Counted from the first letter of the stretch, positions 10,596-31,562 are shown. The stretch is 64,000 nucleotides of DNA from Lasiodiplodia sp. COLG20 (GCA_009801085.1 VNWV01000051.1:1-64000), one strand, 5' to 3'. Notes: a model not told the origin generated them from the sequence alone. Translations and numbers: made by a program.

Positions 10596-12466
10596 TTATT
10601 GTTCATTTAATCATGTTAAGAATTTTTCTAGAGACACTGATTCTACAACAATTGGCATAGAACTATGTAAGATTCCACATATCTCGCTACATTGTCCGTA
10701 GAAAGTCCCCTCTCTATTAACAAGAACAGAAACTTGGTTTAAACGACCTGGATATGCGTCACATTTAATACCAAGCGCTGGCACAGCAAAACTATGGATT
10801 ACATCAGCAGCTGTAATAATGAATCTAACATGAGTTAACTCTGGAACGATAACTCTGTTATCTACCTCTAGCATTCTTAAAGCACCATCTTCTAAATCAG
10901 ATTCTGGTACTAAGTATGAATCAAATTCTATGAATTCATCGTCTTGGTTTAAGAAATCAGGGTATTGGTAACTTCAATATCATTGGTGCATATAGTTTAT
11001 ATTTCGACTGTACATTAAGCATCAGATATACTGACACCCACAAGTGACCCAGTCTGTTGCAATAAATAAAAAGAAATAAACTATTTACTGACAGTCTTGT
11101 ATTATTATCTGTCACCTAAGGTGTGATATTGAATGTGATAATAATATTTTAACTGTTTTCACTCGTGTCGCCAGAGAAAAGATTTAATCTTTTCTCTAAG
11201 AATTCTGTCGAAAACTTAGAAATAAATCCACTGTTTATCTCACGACTATCGCATATATGTGAAAGGGTTAGAAGAACTTTAATATTATAAAGAATTAACT
11301 AAAGTATATACTTTCTATAGTCCTAATTTATAGTGCATAGATGTATGTAAATAAGGTAGAATTAGCTCCTTTAACTTAGGAACTGAGCTTCCTTTAATAT
11401 AAATATTACAATTACCCGAAGGCTTTAGTGTTTGAATAGTACAATCTAAACCAAATTTACTTTGAAGAACTTTGACTAAAAATTCTACTTCTTTTAAATT
11501 GAAACTATTTGTAGCTATTCTTACTCCAGGTTTAGCTCAACCTCCGTCATCTGAAATTCAGATAGCTAATGCTAAGGGTGTTATGTATTTAACTAAATCT
11601 ACGTTAATATATTTTACTCCTTTCTTGTAAAACATTTCATGGATTCAATTAAAACTTCTAAAAGTAAAAGTATTAAATTCATAACCATAATGAGTTTTAT
11701 CGTCACTACCTTTATTTTTTAATACTCTTTTATACATTCTAGGCTCTAAATTAGAACAATAACCTCTAGCGAAGAAAAAGTTATATAATGAAAATAAATA
11801 ATCTTTATGTACAGTACTTTGTCTATAACAAAGTCTTGTACCTTCTACTGATCTTTTATTCGCATAACAATCACCCAACAATGAACCAACTATAACTGAA
11901 ATAACATCTAGATTGTGTGGACCTATTCTAGAAGCAGCTTTTACTCTAGTATGGAACATTTGGTTAAAAGGTATTTTATTAGTAATATTATTTCTTTGAC
12001 CTGTTATAGCTAATGACAATATACAGGTATCTTCTATTTTATTTAATATATGCGATTTAGGGCCACTTAAAAAAAAACCCTCTACTACTATTGATAAGTT
12101 AGGATCTGTTACCTCATCCATTAAGTATAATAGTTTGAAACTAGGGAAAGCAATAAAAATTAATATTAAAGCTGGAGTAATAGTTCAGATTAATTCTATT
12201 AATGTACCGTGGTTAAGGTATTTATTACTTATCGCATTTTTTGTATTTACATAATTTCTAATAATAGATAGTAATATTCAACCTACACCAAATAATATTA
12301 TAACTAAGTAGAACATAATATTATTGTGTAATTCTACAAGTGCTTCCATTTGTGGACTAGCACTATCTTGGAAATATAATCCTCAAGCTCTAGGTGCATC
12401 ACAATTTTCAAAAATATTTGAAAAATATGAAGAAACTAATAATAAAACTGAAGATACTATACCCAT
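10596..12466 (-). CDS. cox2: cytochrome c oxidase subunit 2 (cox2), two exons, in frame with cox1
   Basis: Copper-binding subunit of complex IV. Exon 1 is 12466-12077, exon 2 is 10988-10596; 783 nt, 260 residues. Exon 1 starts at ATG 12466 ([10 protein letters not shown]) and reaches [13 protein letters not shown]; exon 2 resumes HQWYWSYQYPDF. The CuA ligands are visible in [15 protein letters not shown] and the earlier HSFAVP. The upstream frame is open without a stop into cox1: cox1 ends LPLQS and continues HAMGIV. So either a cox1-cox2 polyprotein is made or translation restarts at this ATG. The residues [18 protein letters not shown] are the usual mature cox2 start, meaning the preceding 20 or so residues may be a cleaved leader. 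Confidence 0.95.
10989..12076 (-). mobile_element. group I intron in cox2
   Basis: 1088 bp, between VVEG and HQWYW. Its core, about 11020-11100, has minus-strand CAGACTGGGTCACTTG and TTAATGTACAGTCGAA, which pair as P7; the same core type occurs in cox1 intron 4 and the cox3 intron. The endonuclease gene is on the 5' side and is read through from exon 1. Confidence 0.85.
11315..12076 (-). CDS. LAGLIDADG endonuclease, read through from cox2 exon 1
   Basis: A 253-residue frame fused in frame to cox2 exon 1, ending at TAG 11315. It carries the LAGLIDADG_2-type pattern: [12 protein letters not shown] with [14 protein letters not shown], and a second motif LAIWISDDGGW, followed by [14 protein letters not shown] and the SMHYKLG C-terminus. 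The active protein would be released by proteolysis of the fusion, as known for such intron proteins. No lesion is visible. Confidence 0.88.
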
Positions 12467-20475
<8,009 letters not shown>

Positions 20476-21058
20476 AATGATTTATACTTTCATTCCTCCA
20501 TCATTTTTTTTTCGGCCCTCTAACTAAGTAACTCCTTCTTCTATCCCACCTCCAACACTTCTTTATTCCACCCTACAAGGTGTTGGAGGAGAGAAATGGA
20601 GAGACCCGTGATCCGAAGGACCCTTTATTATATTTTTATTAATTATAAAAAAAAAAGAAAGAAGGGTGGGATTATTAAAGGCGTCTAATGAAGGAAACGG
20701 TTTTAATTTTTTTTTTACTCGGGGGCTTTAGAGTCCGCCCCTGAGTACAAAAAAAAAAATAAGAGAGAATATAAAAGTTTTTGTATGCAGATTTATAAAT
20801 GAATGTATTAATTTGAATACATTGTATTCGCTCACAACTATAAAATATAAAAATTATTGCTACCCTTAATTTTTTTTTAGAGGGGAGGGGCTGGTACTGA
20901 TTATTTTTTTTATTGAAAAAAGACTTTTTTCAATAAAAAAATTTTTTTAGGCCCAACCCAAAAAGGGACTAGCCTAATATACATAAAATTATTTATAAAA
21001 TAAATAATACGATATAAATTATAATCTTTATATTAAACTAAAAATATATAATATAATA
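20476..21058 (-). repeat. cox1 leader interrupted by palindromic repeats
   Basis: Contains GC-rich inverted repeats, including a CTCCAACACTT...GGTGTTGGAGG copy (20548-20592), and T/A palindromes (about 20910-20945). The pieces 20476-20490 and 20755-20845 match a contiguous stretch in the nad5-intron cox1 copy, so the repeats appear to have inserted into the leader. Confidence 0.6.
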
Positions 21059-21128
21059 TTCTTATCCAAGACTCGAACTTGGATCCAGATATTAGAAGTA
21101 TCCCGCTTTACCATTAAGCTAATAAGAG
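21059..21128 (-). tRNA. trnR(ucu): tRNA-Arg (TCT)
   Basis: Cloverleaf visible on the minus strand: D arm TAGCTTAATGGTAAAGC, anticodon loop CTTCTAA (TCT, reads AGA/AGG), T arm CCAAGTTCGAGTCTTGG. The acceptor has one weak end pair. A 22-base copy of its 3' part lies at 31131-31152, directly before nad2. Confidence 0.88.
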
Positions 21129-21209
21129 TTTTTTTTATGTTTTTTTAATATAACCTTTATTTCTTCCTTCTCCTCCTCCTCCTCAAAAAAAAAAGAAAAT
21201 ATATTTTTG

Positions 21210-22400
21210 TTACATAAAAGTTATAATTTTTTTTATATGTGATTCTTTATTAAACGATAATTCAACTAAACTGTTCTCTAATAGACTAACTAATGGTACT
21301 ATAATTAAGAAATGAGCAAAATAGTATGCAGTACAGATTTGTCCTAATTCAATGAAAGGGTATTCAACGTGTTTTGCACCTATTACCATTAACATTAAGA
21401 AGTCAGCAACAAAGATGAAGAAAGCTATTTTACTTAAAGGTCTAAATTGTATACCTCTTGATCTACCTAAATCAGTAAATGGCATAACTAATAATATTAA
21501 GATAGCACTGAACATTGCTATAACTCCTAATAATTTATTAGGTATAGATCTTAATATTGCATAGAATGGTAAAAGATATCACTCAGGTACAATAGCAGGC
21601 GGAGTTTGCATAGGATTTGCCATAACATAATTCTCTGAATCTCCAAGTACATTAGGCATAAAGAAAACAAATACAGATAATACTATTATAAATAGGAATA
21701 TTGTAATTAAATCCTTGAATATAAAGTAAGGAGCAAAAGGTAATCTATCATAGTTACCTGAAACACCTAAAGGGTTACCTGATCCCGCAGAATCGTGTAG
21801 TGCAATTAGGTGCATTAATGCTAATGCAGCCAAGACAAACGGTAACACAAAATGTAATGAGAAGAATCTATTTAAAGTGGCATTGTTAACAGAGAATCCC
21901 CCTCAAATAAACTCAACTATATCTTGTCCAACTCAAGGTATGGCACTCATAAGGTTAGTAATAACTGTTGCACCTCATAATGACATTTGTCCATAAGGTA
22001 AAACATAACCCAAGAAAGCTGTAGCCATCATTAATATCAATATAACTGTACCAATAGCTCACACTAGAGTTCTAGGGGCTCTGTATGACCCATAGTATAA
22101 ACCTCTTCCTATATGTAAATATACCAGGAAGAAGAAAGCAGAAGCTGTGTTTGCGTGTAAGTAACGGATTAATCATCCGTTGTTAACATCTCTCATAATA
22201 TGCTCTACACTATTAAATGCTTCTAAAACACTAGGATTGTAATGCATTGCTAATGTTACACCTGTAGCTATTTGAATAATTAAACAAACACCTAATAAAG
22301 AACCAAAATTTCATAAATAACTAATATTAGAAGGTTGAGGTGAGTCAATCACATATGAATTAACCATTTTTAATAAAGGATGGCTTTTTAAAATTCTCAT
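21210..22400 (-). CDS. cob: apocytochrome b (cob), intronless
   Basis: Heme-binding core of complex III. 396 residues, ATG 22400 to TAA 21210. Landmarks: [21 protein letters not shown], the heme helices with [10 protein letters not shown] and HFVLPF, the Qo motif PEWY (the W is TGA), and [13 protein letters not shown] near the end. Length and composition are normal. It lacks introns, unusual only in that most other long genes in the window have one. Confidence 0.97.
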
Positions 22401-23037
22401 TTTTTTGAATAATAAAATCTAATTTTCTTTCTAGAAATCTTTCTTAAAGTTTTACTCTAGTGGGGTAAGATTACCCTTTGTTTATTATATATTTTTACCA
22501 ATACTAGCCCCCCCCCCCTCTCTCTCTCTTGCATAGAGAGAGAGAGAGGGGGCCAGGTCCCCTCCCCTCCAGGGGGGGGGAACTAGGCTTTAAATAAAAA
22601 TTTATCCTTCTCCTAGCAATATAAAATATATAAGATTGCAATAAAAATAAATGGCAATATATATTTTATATGATTGCAATAAAAAACAAATGCAGTTATA
22701 CCTAACACCTTTAGATTTTTATGTATTTACGCCGCAGGAGGGCGCCGCCTCTACGGTTTATTTTTTTTTTATTTATGGAATAAATAAAATAACTATGAAT
22801 AAAGGATCCCTTATCTACTTATTAATAAATAGATAAGCAAATAAGGACTGCCCTATTACTATTCTTTCCTCATCTTTTCTCCGTTCGTAGAAAAAGATCT
22901 CTTCATATAAAGATCATTAATAAATCTAGCCTCTTTATAAGACAGTCCTAACCTCAATAGATATTGTAATCTAAGAGTAGAAGGAGCAGAGGAGGGGGGT
23001 GGAAATTAGGTGTAAAGTCCTTAATAATATACTAATA
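22401..23037. repeat. cob upstream region rich in hairpins
   Basis: Includes a CT/GA palindrome at 22509-22552 (CTCTCTCTCTTGCATAGAGAGAGAGAG), G/C runs at 22557-22580 and several AT stems. No gene found. The small plus-strand frame at 22651-22836 has no coding character. Confidence 0.5.
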
Positions 23038-23130
23038 AGACCGGTCTCCTCATTCTATGTGTCGTAAATAATATTCCAGGTAACCTGGAATAGTTATTTA
23101 CTCCTCTAGGGGGGACCTCGGAACCCGGTC
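23038..23130 (+). repeat. structured hairpin element, copy 1
   Basis: Begins AGACCGGTCTCCTCATT, contains a GTCGTAAATAAT stem strand, a variable loop (CCAGGTAACCTGG) and a matching TTATTTAC strand followed by TCCTCTAGGGGGGACCTCG and an ACCCGGTC end. It shares this layout with 31394-31500 and, inverted, 31684-31774. Flank 23011-23037 also matches copy 3. A tRNA-like sequence lies 80 bp further on. Confidence 0.7.
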
Positions 23131-23207
23131 CAAAATTCTTAGTTTAAGCTTAGCTTAAACTAAGAATTTTAATAAATAAATAAAACAAAAAAAAATATTA
23201 ATAATAA

Positions 23208-23292
23208 CGAAGATTATAGGACTTGAACCTACAATACTTAATTAGGTATCCCTCACTTACCTAATAGAGTATCCCTACCGTCAAGAATCTAC
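23208..23292 (-). ncRNA. tRNA-like element 1
   Basis: Has a tRNA-like T arm (TAGGTTCAAGTCCTA) and a nearly paired acceptor (GTAGATT with AATCTTC), but the middle is a long hairpin (TTAGGTA...TACCTAA) with no valid anticodon loop. About 90% similar to 31188-31272, with compensating changes in the stem, which suggests the structure is kept. Not assignable to an amino acid. Confidence 0.5.
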
Positions 23293-23772
23293 TTTTTTAT
23301 ATATGTATTTTATTGTTCTTAGGAGTCCTCACTTCTAACCCTCCATATATATATATTAGGGGGGGGGTAAGTAGAGATAATTCCTAATACGTCAAGCTTT
23401 TATAATAAGGGGGTCTAAAAGGGGGGGGAGTACCCCCTGATATATAGGGGGATTTTGTTTATACTCATTCAATTGTATTACTTTAGAATTATAAAAAAAT
23501 TTATAATATGATTATATGCCACTGTTCATTTAATCATCTAAAGCAATTCTTAACTTATTCTTTTAGAAGATAAACCATCACCACCCCTCTTTATTTTATT
23601 ATTATTTATAAAATTAGAAACTTTACCTAAATTGAAAACACCTTTGAATTAGGCCTTATTTTTTTATATATATATATATTTGACCGAACCCTTAATTTTT
23701 TTTTATATTTTTATATAATATAAATATAAAAAAAAATTAGACTCTACGAGTACCTTTTAATGAAAAAAAATA
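23293..23772. other. spacer downstream of atp9
   Basis: Short hairpins with G or C runs (for example 23343-23370 and 23400-23450) and a T/A palindrome at 23695-23735 (TTTTTTATATTTTTATAT...AAATATAAAAAAAA). No gene found. Confidence 0.4.
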
Positions 23773-25175
<1,403 letters not shown>

Positions 25176-25850
25176 TTACTACATCATAACACCTCCTGCA
25201 TATCCAAAACTAAATATCTGATATCTAAAGGGATTTTAATTAATAAAATAACTATTTATTTAGATTTACTATCTATCTAATAGGATTTTTTTTAATCCAC
25301 CCTCCCGCGAGATTAAAATCCCTTTATAGTATTTTAATTAATAAAATAACTATTCCTTTAGATGCGTGGCTATTAATATCCAATTAAATTACAATAATAT
25401 ACGAGAGAAAAACTTTTTTCTCTTTTTGGATTCTAATTTTTTTTGATAACTTTAAAAAAAGTGATTACATCTTATTAATAACAAAAGAGAATATAATATT
25501 TAACAAATTTTTGACTAATTTAAAGTCATATATACGACACTACTTACATGATTATTTTTTTTTTCGCATTTTATTTGGTTTTATATACGCTTTATTTGAA
25601 AGATTTTTTTATAACTTGCCTGAAGACATATAACTAGAGATTGCCCCCCCCCGGATAACATATATAACCTCGATTTAAATCTTTATCTCCTCCATCTGCG
25701 GGGCTTGGGGGGTCCGCCTCCTACTCTACTACGCAGAGTCGGTTTCCAATAAATACAGGAGCGATTTATTGGAAACCTCTAGTACTACCCATAAAGGATT
25801 AGGGGTGTGCTACAACCCTACTCTGGCGAGAAAGGGATGTTCTATTATTT
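25176..25850. repeat. atp9 upstream region with a direct repeat
   Basis: A 30-bp stretch (ATTTTAATTAATAAAATAACTATT) occurs at 25234-25260 and again at 25330-25356. Hairpins with G/C runs occupy about 25640-25720. No gene found. Confidence 0.5.
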
Positions 25851-25943
25851 TTGTCTCTTTTATGGCCCTCTAACTGGTCTATTTTATGGGCTTCTCTCAT
25901 TACAGCCACTGCACTATCTTGTCATTTTTTAGTGTTTTTTGAT

Positions 25944-27180
25944 TTATTTGACCCACTTGAGATTTTTGTTATTACTAAAAAAAATACTAGCTCTATAATC
26001 TATACTAACCCTCTCTTGTTTCTTTTTAGATAGATTATGAGTTAGTCCCTTACTAAGTTTTACTAAATTAGATCCATTAACATTATCTATAGTACATTTG
26101 AATGATAACACTTTTATAAAACCTTTATTACCTTCTGATTTTATAAAGGTATCGTTATATTCCCCTACACAATCTAGTAATTGAATTTTATCCATACTAC
26201 GACCATAATAATAGAAATCAAATTTGTATTCAATCCAACATTTAATGAAAGTAATATAATTAATAAATAATTATACATCTTATTTGTATTAGATAACATC
26301 ATAACAGCCACATCATTTTTAAATATTATGTCTCCTCTTTTTTCCTTTTTTATTTTATAAAAAAAAAAATAAAAAAAAAATAAATACAAAAAAAGGGCAG
26401 AAGGAGGCTCCAACACAAAAGAATTGAAGTGTTGGAGTTGCTTCTTAAGAAGCCAGGGAATATTATAATCTTTATAATTGTTATTTAATATAATGCGGAC
26501 ATGTGTTATTGTTATTATTGTTATTGTTGTTATTATTGTTATTGTTGTTATTATTATAAGAACCGTATGTTTGTTCAAATCCAATCTCTCTCTCTCTTTT
26601 TGTTATTACGAACACTACTGGCTTAGTATAATCTATATCAATTCCTTCTTCCTTTATCTTGTTAAAACTTTTGGATATACTTTTACATATTTCTTGTTTG
26701 TTAACTTCATTTATAATAAGTTTTCTTGATAACATTTTATAGAAACCGGTATTACATAACATTTCTCTCACTACATGTTTGCCCGTTTCACCCCCCTATA
26801 TCAGTGAATAAAGGAAGTTCTTTGCTACTTGTAACTCAGAAATAAAAATTAAAACGACCTGCATCTAATAATTGAAATATATAATATAGATCTGCGGAAA
26901 ATTCTGAGTTTTCTCTTTCCTTTTTTTTTATTTTTTTTTATTTATAAAAAAAAAATAAAAAAAGGGAGAACAACAACCCCTACTTTTTATCAAATTTAAT
27001 ATCATGTTCTAAAGATGGATAATTCCTTATGACTTTATTTATAATAATATTATTAGAGTGAGACCCAGTTGAGTAAAAATTAATTGGATTTGCTTTTAAT
27101 TTTTGCATATCATTCATTAATTTAAGCATTTCTCTTGCTTCCTTTAGGGGGGGAGGATAAAAACCGTATCTGAAAACCAC
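25944..27180 (-). pseudogene. decayed reading frames of unknown function between nad3 and atp9
   Basis: Three frames in order: 27180-26980 (MVFRYGFYPPPLKEAREMLK), 26830-26481 (GKHVVREMLCNTGFYKMLSRK..., reached by a frame change after FTDIGG), and 26195-25944 (reading on from YYYGRSMDKIQLLDCVGEY). They are separated by T/A palindromes (26335-26395, 26925-26965) and a GTGTTGGAG repeat (26405-26455). Frame 2 ends in about 17 Asn residues encoded by an (ATT/GTT)n microsatellite. I cannot assign a family; no polymerase or endonuclease motif is visible. The string could be one old gene broken by repeats and frameshifts. Confidence 0.4.
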
Positions 27181-27603
27181 TCGGTTATTAAGAGCCTAGA
27201 CTCTAAAATCTCCAATCTGAAATTAGAATAACCATACTTAATTAAAGCACGATAAATTAACAGAATTATCTCTAAGGTGGTTTATATTATAGTAGCTGGT
27301 AAACCTTTATTTATCTCCTCCATCATTCGGATCTCTCCATTTAATTAGGAGTTATTTCGTTGCCTTTCATTAAAAATCCAATTAATAGGGCCTTTGAATG
27401 AAAGGCGGGGCGGCCTCTGTTGATACAAAAAAATAATGGAGGTATGAAATGTTAACCCTACGATAAATACCAGACTTACCTTTATTTTAAAATTATAATT
27501 TTATCAACATCTACATTATCGTAAACTACAATAGGCATATAATTAGAAGGGTCCGTGTTATAGTATCGGTATTGATAAAAAGACCGGTTAAGATTATTAC
27601 CTC
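27181..27603. other. spacer downstream of nad3
   Basis: Contains an inverted repeat around 27350-27410 (GTTGCCTTTCATT...AATGAAAGGC) that also occurs at 42127-42175, so it is a dispersed palindrome. No gene found. Confidence 0.45.
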
Positions 27604-28011
27604 TTATTTTTTTATATGTACGATGACGTTTTTAGGAACATCATTGCCTATACTATATGTTTGTCTGCTATCTATTTTTAGGGCACCTTTACCTAATTCA
27701 AATACAAACCCTAAAGTTAACATGATAAAGAATATAAGCATGATAATTAAACCATAAGCACCATTAGTATAAGCACTAACAACATAAGGGTAAACTAACA
27801 ATATCTCTAAATCGAAAAGAAGGAATAAAAGCGCAAAAATAAAGAAGGAAATATTGAATGGAGATCTAGTCTGTTGGAAAGAATGAAACCCGCACTCAAA
27901 CGCGGAGCCCTTTTCTTCATAAGGACTATGTGGAGCTAAAACTAAATTAACTGCTAAAAGAATAATAGCTAATATAGGTATAAAGACTAAAAAAAAAGTA
28001 GTACTAGTCAT
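27604..28011 (-). CDS. nad3: NADH dehydrogenase subunit 3 (nad3)
   Basis: 135-residue complex I membrane subunit ([19 protein letters not shown]...). The conserved EKGSAFECGFHSF loop and LLFDLEILLVYPY are present. Its ATG overlaps the nad2 stop by one base (TAATG), as is usual, so nad2-nad3 form one transcript. Intronless. Confidence 0.97.
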   Translation of the reverse strand: MTSTTFFLVFIPILAIILLAVNLVLAPHSPYEEKGSAFECGFHSFQQTRSPFNISFFIFALLFLLFDLEILLVYPYVVSAYTNGAYGLIIMLIFFIMLTLGFVFELGKGALKIDSRQTYSIGNDVPKNVIVHIKK

Positions 28012-31000
28012 TAAGGATTAAACATAATAAGGGCTAATATGTTAGCCATACTTAATCATTCTTGAGGTACAAATATAAATAATAATATAATAAGAGTTAA
28101 TGTAGAGATTATTATAGTGTTAGAGCTTGATAATTTTATATTATCAGTTGTATATGAGAATTTTTGTATTAACCTTGCGCCGTTAATAACATTACCTGTA
28201 AGGATTAAATCCTTCAACTCAGGGTTGAATGTATGATCAGGTTTTTCAAAGAAAATTTGTTTTATAATTGCTAGATAATAAACTGCACTCACTACACTAG
28301 TAAGAATACCAATTAAAGTAATAAATACATATCCGTTATCTAAAGCTGCACTGAATACCATCTGTTTAGCAAAGAAACCTACTAAAGGAGGAATACCAGC
28401 GAAAGAGAAAAGACTAATTGCTAAACTTAAAGCCAACATAGGGTTTATATAGAAATATCCTTTTAATTGGCTAATTAGTTGTATAGGTGAGTTGTTATTA
28501 TCTTGTAAATCGGAATAGCTGTTATTTGTATAAAAATATAAAGAATACCCAATAGTAACTAAAATAATAAATGCATTCAAATTAGCGATAGAATATTGAG
28601 TAAGGTAGAAAATAAATGCTTGTATTGATTCTATACTGTATACACTTAAAGCTAATAATATAAAACCTACATGTGAAATTGTACTATAGGCATATAATCT
28701 TTTTATTCTAAATTGAGTTAGACCAAGTACTGACCCCACTATTAATGATAATAAAGAACTCAATAATAAACTAGTAGTTCAAGAATAGTTGAAAGAAAAT
28801 AATGATTTGCTAGTATAATGCACTAACCCTAAGAAGAAAATAAATATAGATACTTTAGCTATAAGAGCTACAAATGTTGTAACTATAGTGGGTATAGCGT
28901 CATACACGTCCTTGGAAGTAAAATTTATCATACAAATTAGCTGAATAACTCTATACAAATATAATATACAACAAGATAAGACATTTTTTATCTGTTTATA
29001 TATATAAATAAAAAGTATAAAATTATGACGTAACATAAGTAATATAAAACTATTAAACATTTTCTCTCCCTCTATTCATTCCAGCCTTAATCAGTTTAAT
29101 TTGTTCAAACCCCTCCTTAGTAAGATGAGCCTTGGAATTAATAATCTCCACAGCCTTGGCTCAATCTTCGAAATCTTTTGATTTCACACCTAGAATAGGA
29201 TATTTAAAAAGGCAAGATCTTTTCATAGATATCCTTGAAAGTACGACACTTAAATTCTGCATACTCCTTATAAGAATAAGTCTGTCCACATCCAAAGTAA
29301 TCAGCTAAACATTTGATAAGTGGCAGATCACGGAAGTGTTGAGTTAAAACAAAGGCCAACTCCATACGACCTCCTGCAGTATAAGCAGCATCAACTCTCA
29401 ATTTAACCATGAAAGAACCATCACCTGAGGCAAAACCTGCAATTCAATAAGGATGAAGTGGAAGCAACTTGTGAATATCAACTAAAGGTCTAGACACAGA
29501 AACATAATTAGGGAAAGCTTATTTCAATGCAGGAGTCAATCCTCTATTCATAGAAGCTCTAATATTAATAATAGCTTTTAAACCTTCAGATGTTAAATGT
29601 TTACCTTGTTTCATCATCAAAACAACCTCTCTAAATAAAAGATAATCCGCAAGCTTCTGAGTGATTAAAGGGTATTTGTCAAAGTGAGGTAGAATTCCTG
29701 TGATAATTTGATCTAAAGAACTGACCGTAAAATCACGACAACCGTTTCTCTCTTTACTTATACACCCAATACCGCCAAAAAATTCTTGAATACGTTTTAA
29801 GAGTTCAACATCTTTTTTATGAAGATTGATAATAAAATTAGCTTCGATTTTTCAACCTGTACTGCTTCTAGGTGATTTACGCATGATAATGGTGAAACAT
29901 CCCTCTGCATCTGTAAACCCTGTAACAAATCAAGGTATATTAAGGAGATTCATAGAAGAAGTCTTAATGTTAATATTATTACTATTTGTAGAAAGTCGCC
30001 TTAGCATAATTTGGTTAGAAGGGATTTTTACTGAACGGTTTCTCTCGAAACCTAATAGAGTACATCTTAAATACGACAAATCGTAACATCTACCGTATAC
30101 TCGTTGCTCTTTTACAGTTTGTAGTTTATTTAGTGATAAACCAGTGACTGATTTAGATCCGCGATTACCCACTCTCTTTTCAGAAGTCTTAAGACTTGTT
30201 ACCTTACATGAGTGATTAGTTCATCCACACATAGACTTTAGTCCATGGCTTGGTATCTTAAGTTCTAGGGCGTCCCCGGAATTTGGTAGTTTTCCCCCGT
30301 AATCACGATGACAGTGATATTGACGATTTCCCAGATCATCATTCAGGGCTTCAGAAATGGAAAGGCGCTGCACTCACCTTAAATAAAAACCCTACTGACA
30401 TAATCAATAATGAAAGATGTATATAATATGGTTTATATCAATATAATATGTTTGTATTATCAAGAGATGTTTCTGATATACTAGTTATTACATATAAACT
30501 ATCTAGACTAGTAGTACCTGAATTAGCATATAATAAACTAGTTGATAATAATATAAAACAAGAAGATAGACCCCCTAATAAGAAATATGTAAGACCTCCG
30601 CTAGTAGCTAATTCTGAGTTTCTATATATAGTACTTAGTAAGTATAAACCGTAACTTTGTAACTCTATAGATAAAAAGATTGAAACTATGTCACTACTTG
30701 ACATTAAAAATAAAGCTCCGCTTACTATAAATAAAATTATTAGTGGATATTCTATAATTCTAAATTGTTCACCCATTTTATTTATTATTTTTGTTTTATA
30801 GTTTAAGAATTTAGAAAAAATTAAGTGATTAAAACTAGAGTAATTTTCTAATCAAATTTTTCTAGGGTAGAAAGCAGTTAAGCTTAATATTGATGCACTT
30901 AATAGTAGAACAAATAGATGGAAAATTTGTGTAGTGCTGTTAGCATAAAATAATCCTCCGTATAAACCAATTCCTTTTTCTAAAAACGGAATATTTAGAC

Positions 31001-31127
31001 CATTGTAACATAATAAACTTGAATATAATAATATTATAATAGCAACACGAGAATATAATATAGATTTATCACGTCTTGTAGTGACGGCATTAGACATTAA
31101 TAAAAAAATTAAAGAAATAAGTAACAT
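28011..31127 (-). CDS. nad2: NADH dehydrogenase subunit 2 (nad2), two exons
   Basis: Complex I membrane subunit. Exon 1 is 31127-30345, exon 2 is 28910-28011; 1683 nt, 560 residues. The start ATG 31127 gives [20 protein letters not shown]; an in-frame TTG at 31139 would add four residues but lies in a tRNA-derived fragment. Exon 1 ends [12 protein letters not shown] and exon 2 resumes [13 protein letters not shown]. Landmarks [14 protein letters not shown] and [15 protein letters not shown] are present. The stop overlaps the nad3 start. Confidence 0.95.
28911..30344 (-). mobile_element. group I intron in nad2
   Basis: 1434 bp, between FWSP and DVYDAIP. The core is 5', about 30050-30340: minus-strand GGTAATCGCGGATCTAAAT and AAAGAGCAACGAGTATAC. 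It is the same subtype as the atp6 and rnl introns. It contains a dead LAGLIDADG gene. The frame at 29930-30172 is ribozyme core, not protein. Confidence 0.83.
29075..29965 (-). pseudogene. LAGLIDADG endonuclease pseudogene in nad2 intron
   Basis: Recognisable from [16 protein letters not shown] (motif 1) through [15 protein letters not shown] to [16 protein letters not shown] (motif 2) and IKAGMNRGR at the end. Two lesions: an in-frame TAA at about 29527-29530 where relatives read ALKxAFPN, and a one-base loss near 29207-29213 after EKILPF that breaks the frame before [12 protein letters not shown]. The gene is therefore inactive; the intron must depend on other factors to persist. Confidence 0.8.
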
Positions 31128-31130
31128 ATT

Positions 31131-31152
31131 GTTATCCAAGACTCGAACTTGG
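31131..31152 (-). pseudogene. tRNA-Arg(TCT) 3' fragment
   Basis: Identical over 22 bases (TATCCAAGACTCGAACTTGGA) to the T arm and acceptor of the gene at 21059-21128, directly upstream of the nad2 start codon. It may act as a processing signal for the nad2 5' end, or simply be a duplicated end. Confidence 0.7.
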
Positions 31153-31187
31153 AGCCGTCGGGGGGAGAGGGGACCAATAAATAAAAA

Positions 31188-31272
31188 TGAAGATTATAGG
31201 ACTTGAACCTATAATACTTAATTAGATATCCCCGCCATATCTAATATAGTATTCCTACCGTCAAGAATCTCC
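31188..31272 (-). ncRNA. tRNA-like element 2
   Basis: Near copy of 23208-23292. Acceptor pairs fully (GGAGATT with AATCTTC, one G-T), T arm ATAGGTTCAAGTCCTAT, but the middle is a 41-base hairpin (AATACTATATTAGATAT...ATATCTAATTAAGTATT). No proper anticodon loop. Confidence 0.5.
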
Positions 31273-31393
31273 TAAATAAAATGAAAATAGAAGGAATAAA
31301 AATACTCACTCTTTCTCTTTCCAATTCCCTATTCTTGTAAGGGGTTAAAGGGGAGGGGAAGGGGGGGCCCTAATTAGTGATCTATGGGATGAT

Positions 31394-31500
31394 AGACCGG
31401 GCTCCTCCTTCTTATTGTCGTAAAGAATCTTTAATTAGACTCCCAAGTAAGCTAATTAAAGAGTTATTTACTCCTTTATGGGGACCTCGGAGCCCGGTCT
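31394..31500 (+). repeat. structured hairpin element, copy 2
   Basis: Ends pair perfectly over 12 bases (AGACCGGGCTCC with GGAGCCCGGTCT). Inner stem GTAAAGAAT..., loop arm differs from copy 1 (TAATTAGAC...GCTAATTA) but still pairs. The conserved unpaired blocks are GTCG and CTTTATGGGGACCTCG. Confidence 0.7.
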
Positions 31501-31562
31501 AATGTTCTTATTATTAAGCTACGATTTAAGCTAAGAAAACAGGTAACTAAATGAATAATAAT

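Noticed and set aside
26478..26729. Plus-strand frame rich in Val and Ile
   Set aside because: Antisense of the ATT/GTT microsatellite and decayed minus-strand frames.
25944..27180. Linear-plasmid DNA or RNA polymerase remnant
   Set aside because: I looked for polymerase motifs and found none, so I list it only as unknown decayed frames.
29930..30172. Open frame with MGNRGSKSV and KEQRVYG in nad2 intron
   Set aside because: Ribozyme core of the intron read as protein.
31137..31139. TTG at 31139 as the nad2 start
   Set aside because: It would add MDNN encoded by a tRNA-Arg fragment; ATG 31127 gives the family's usual N-terminus.
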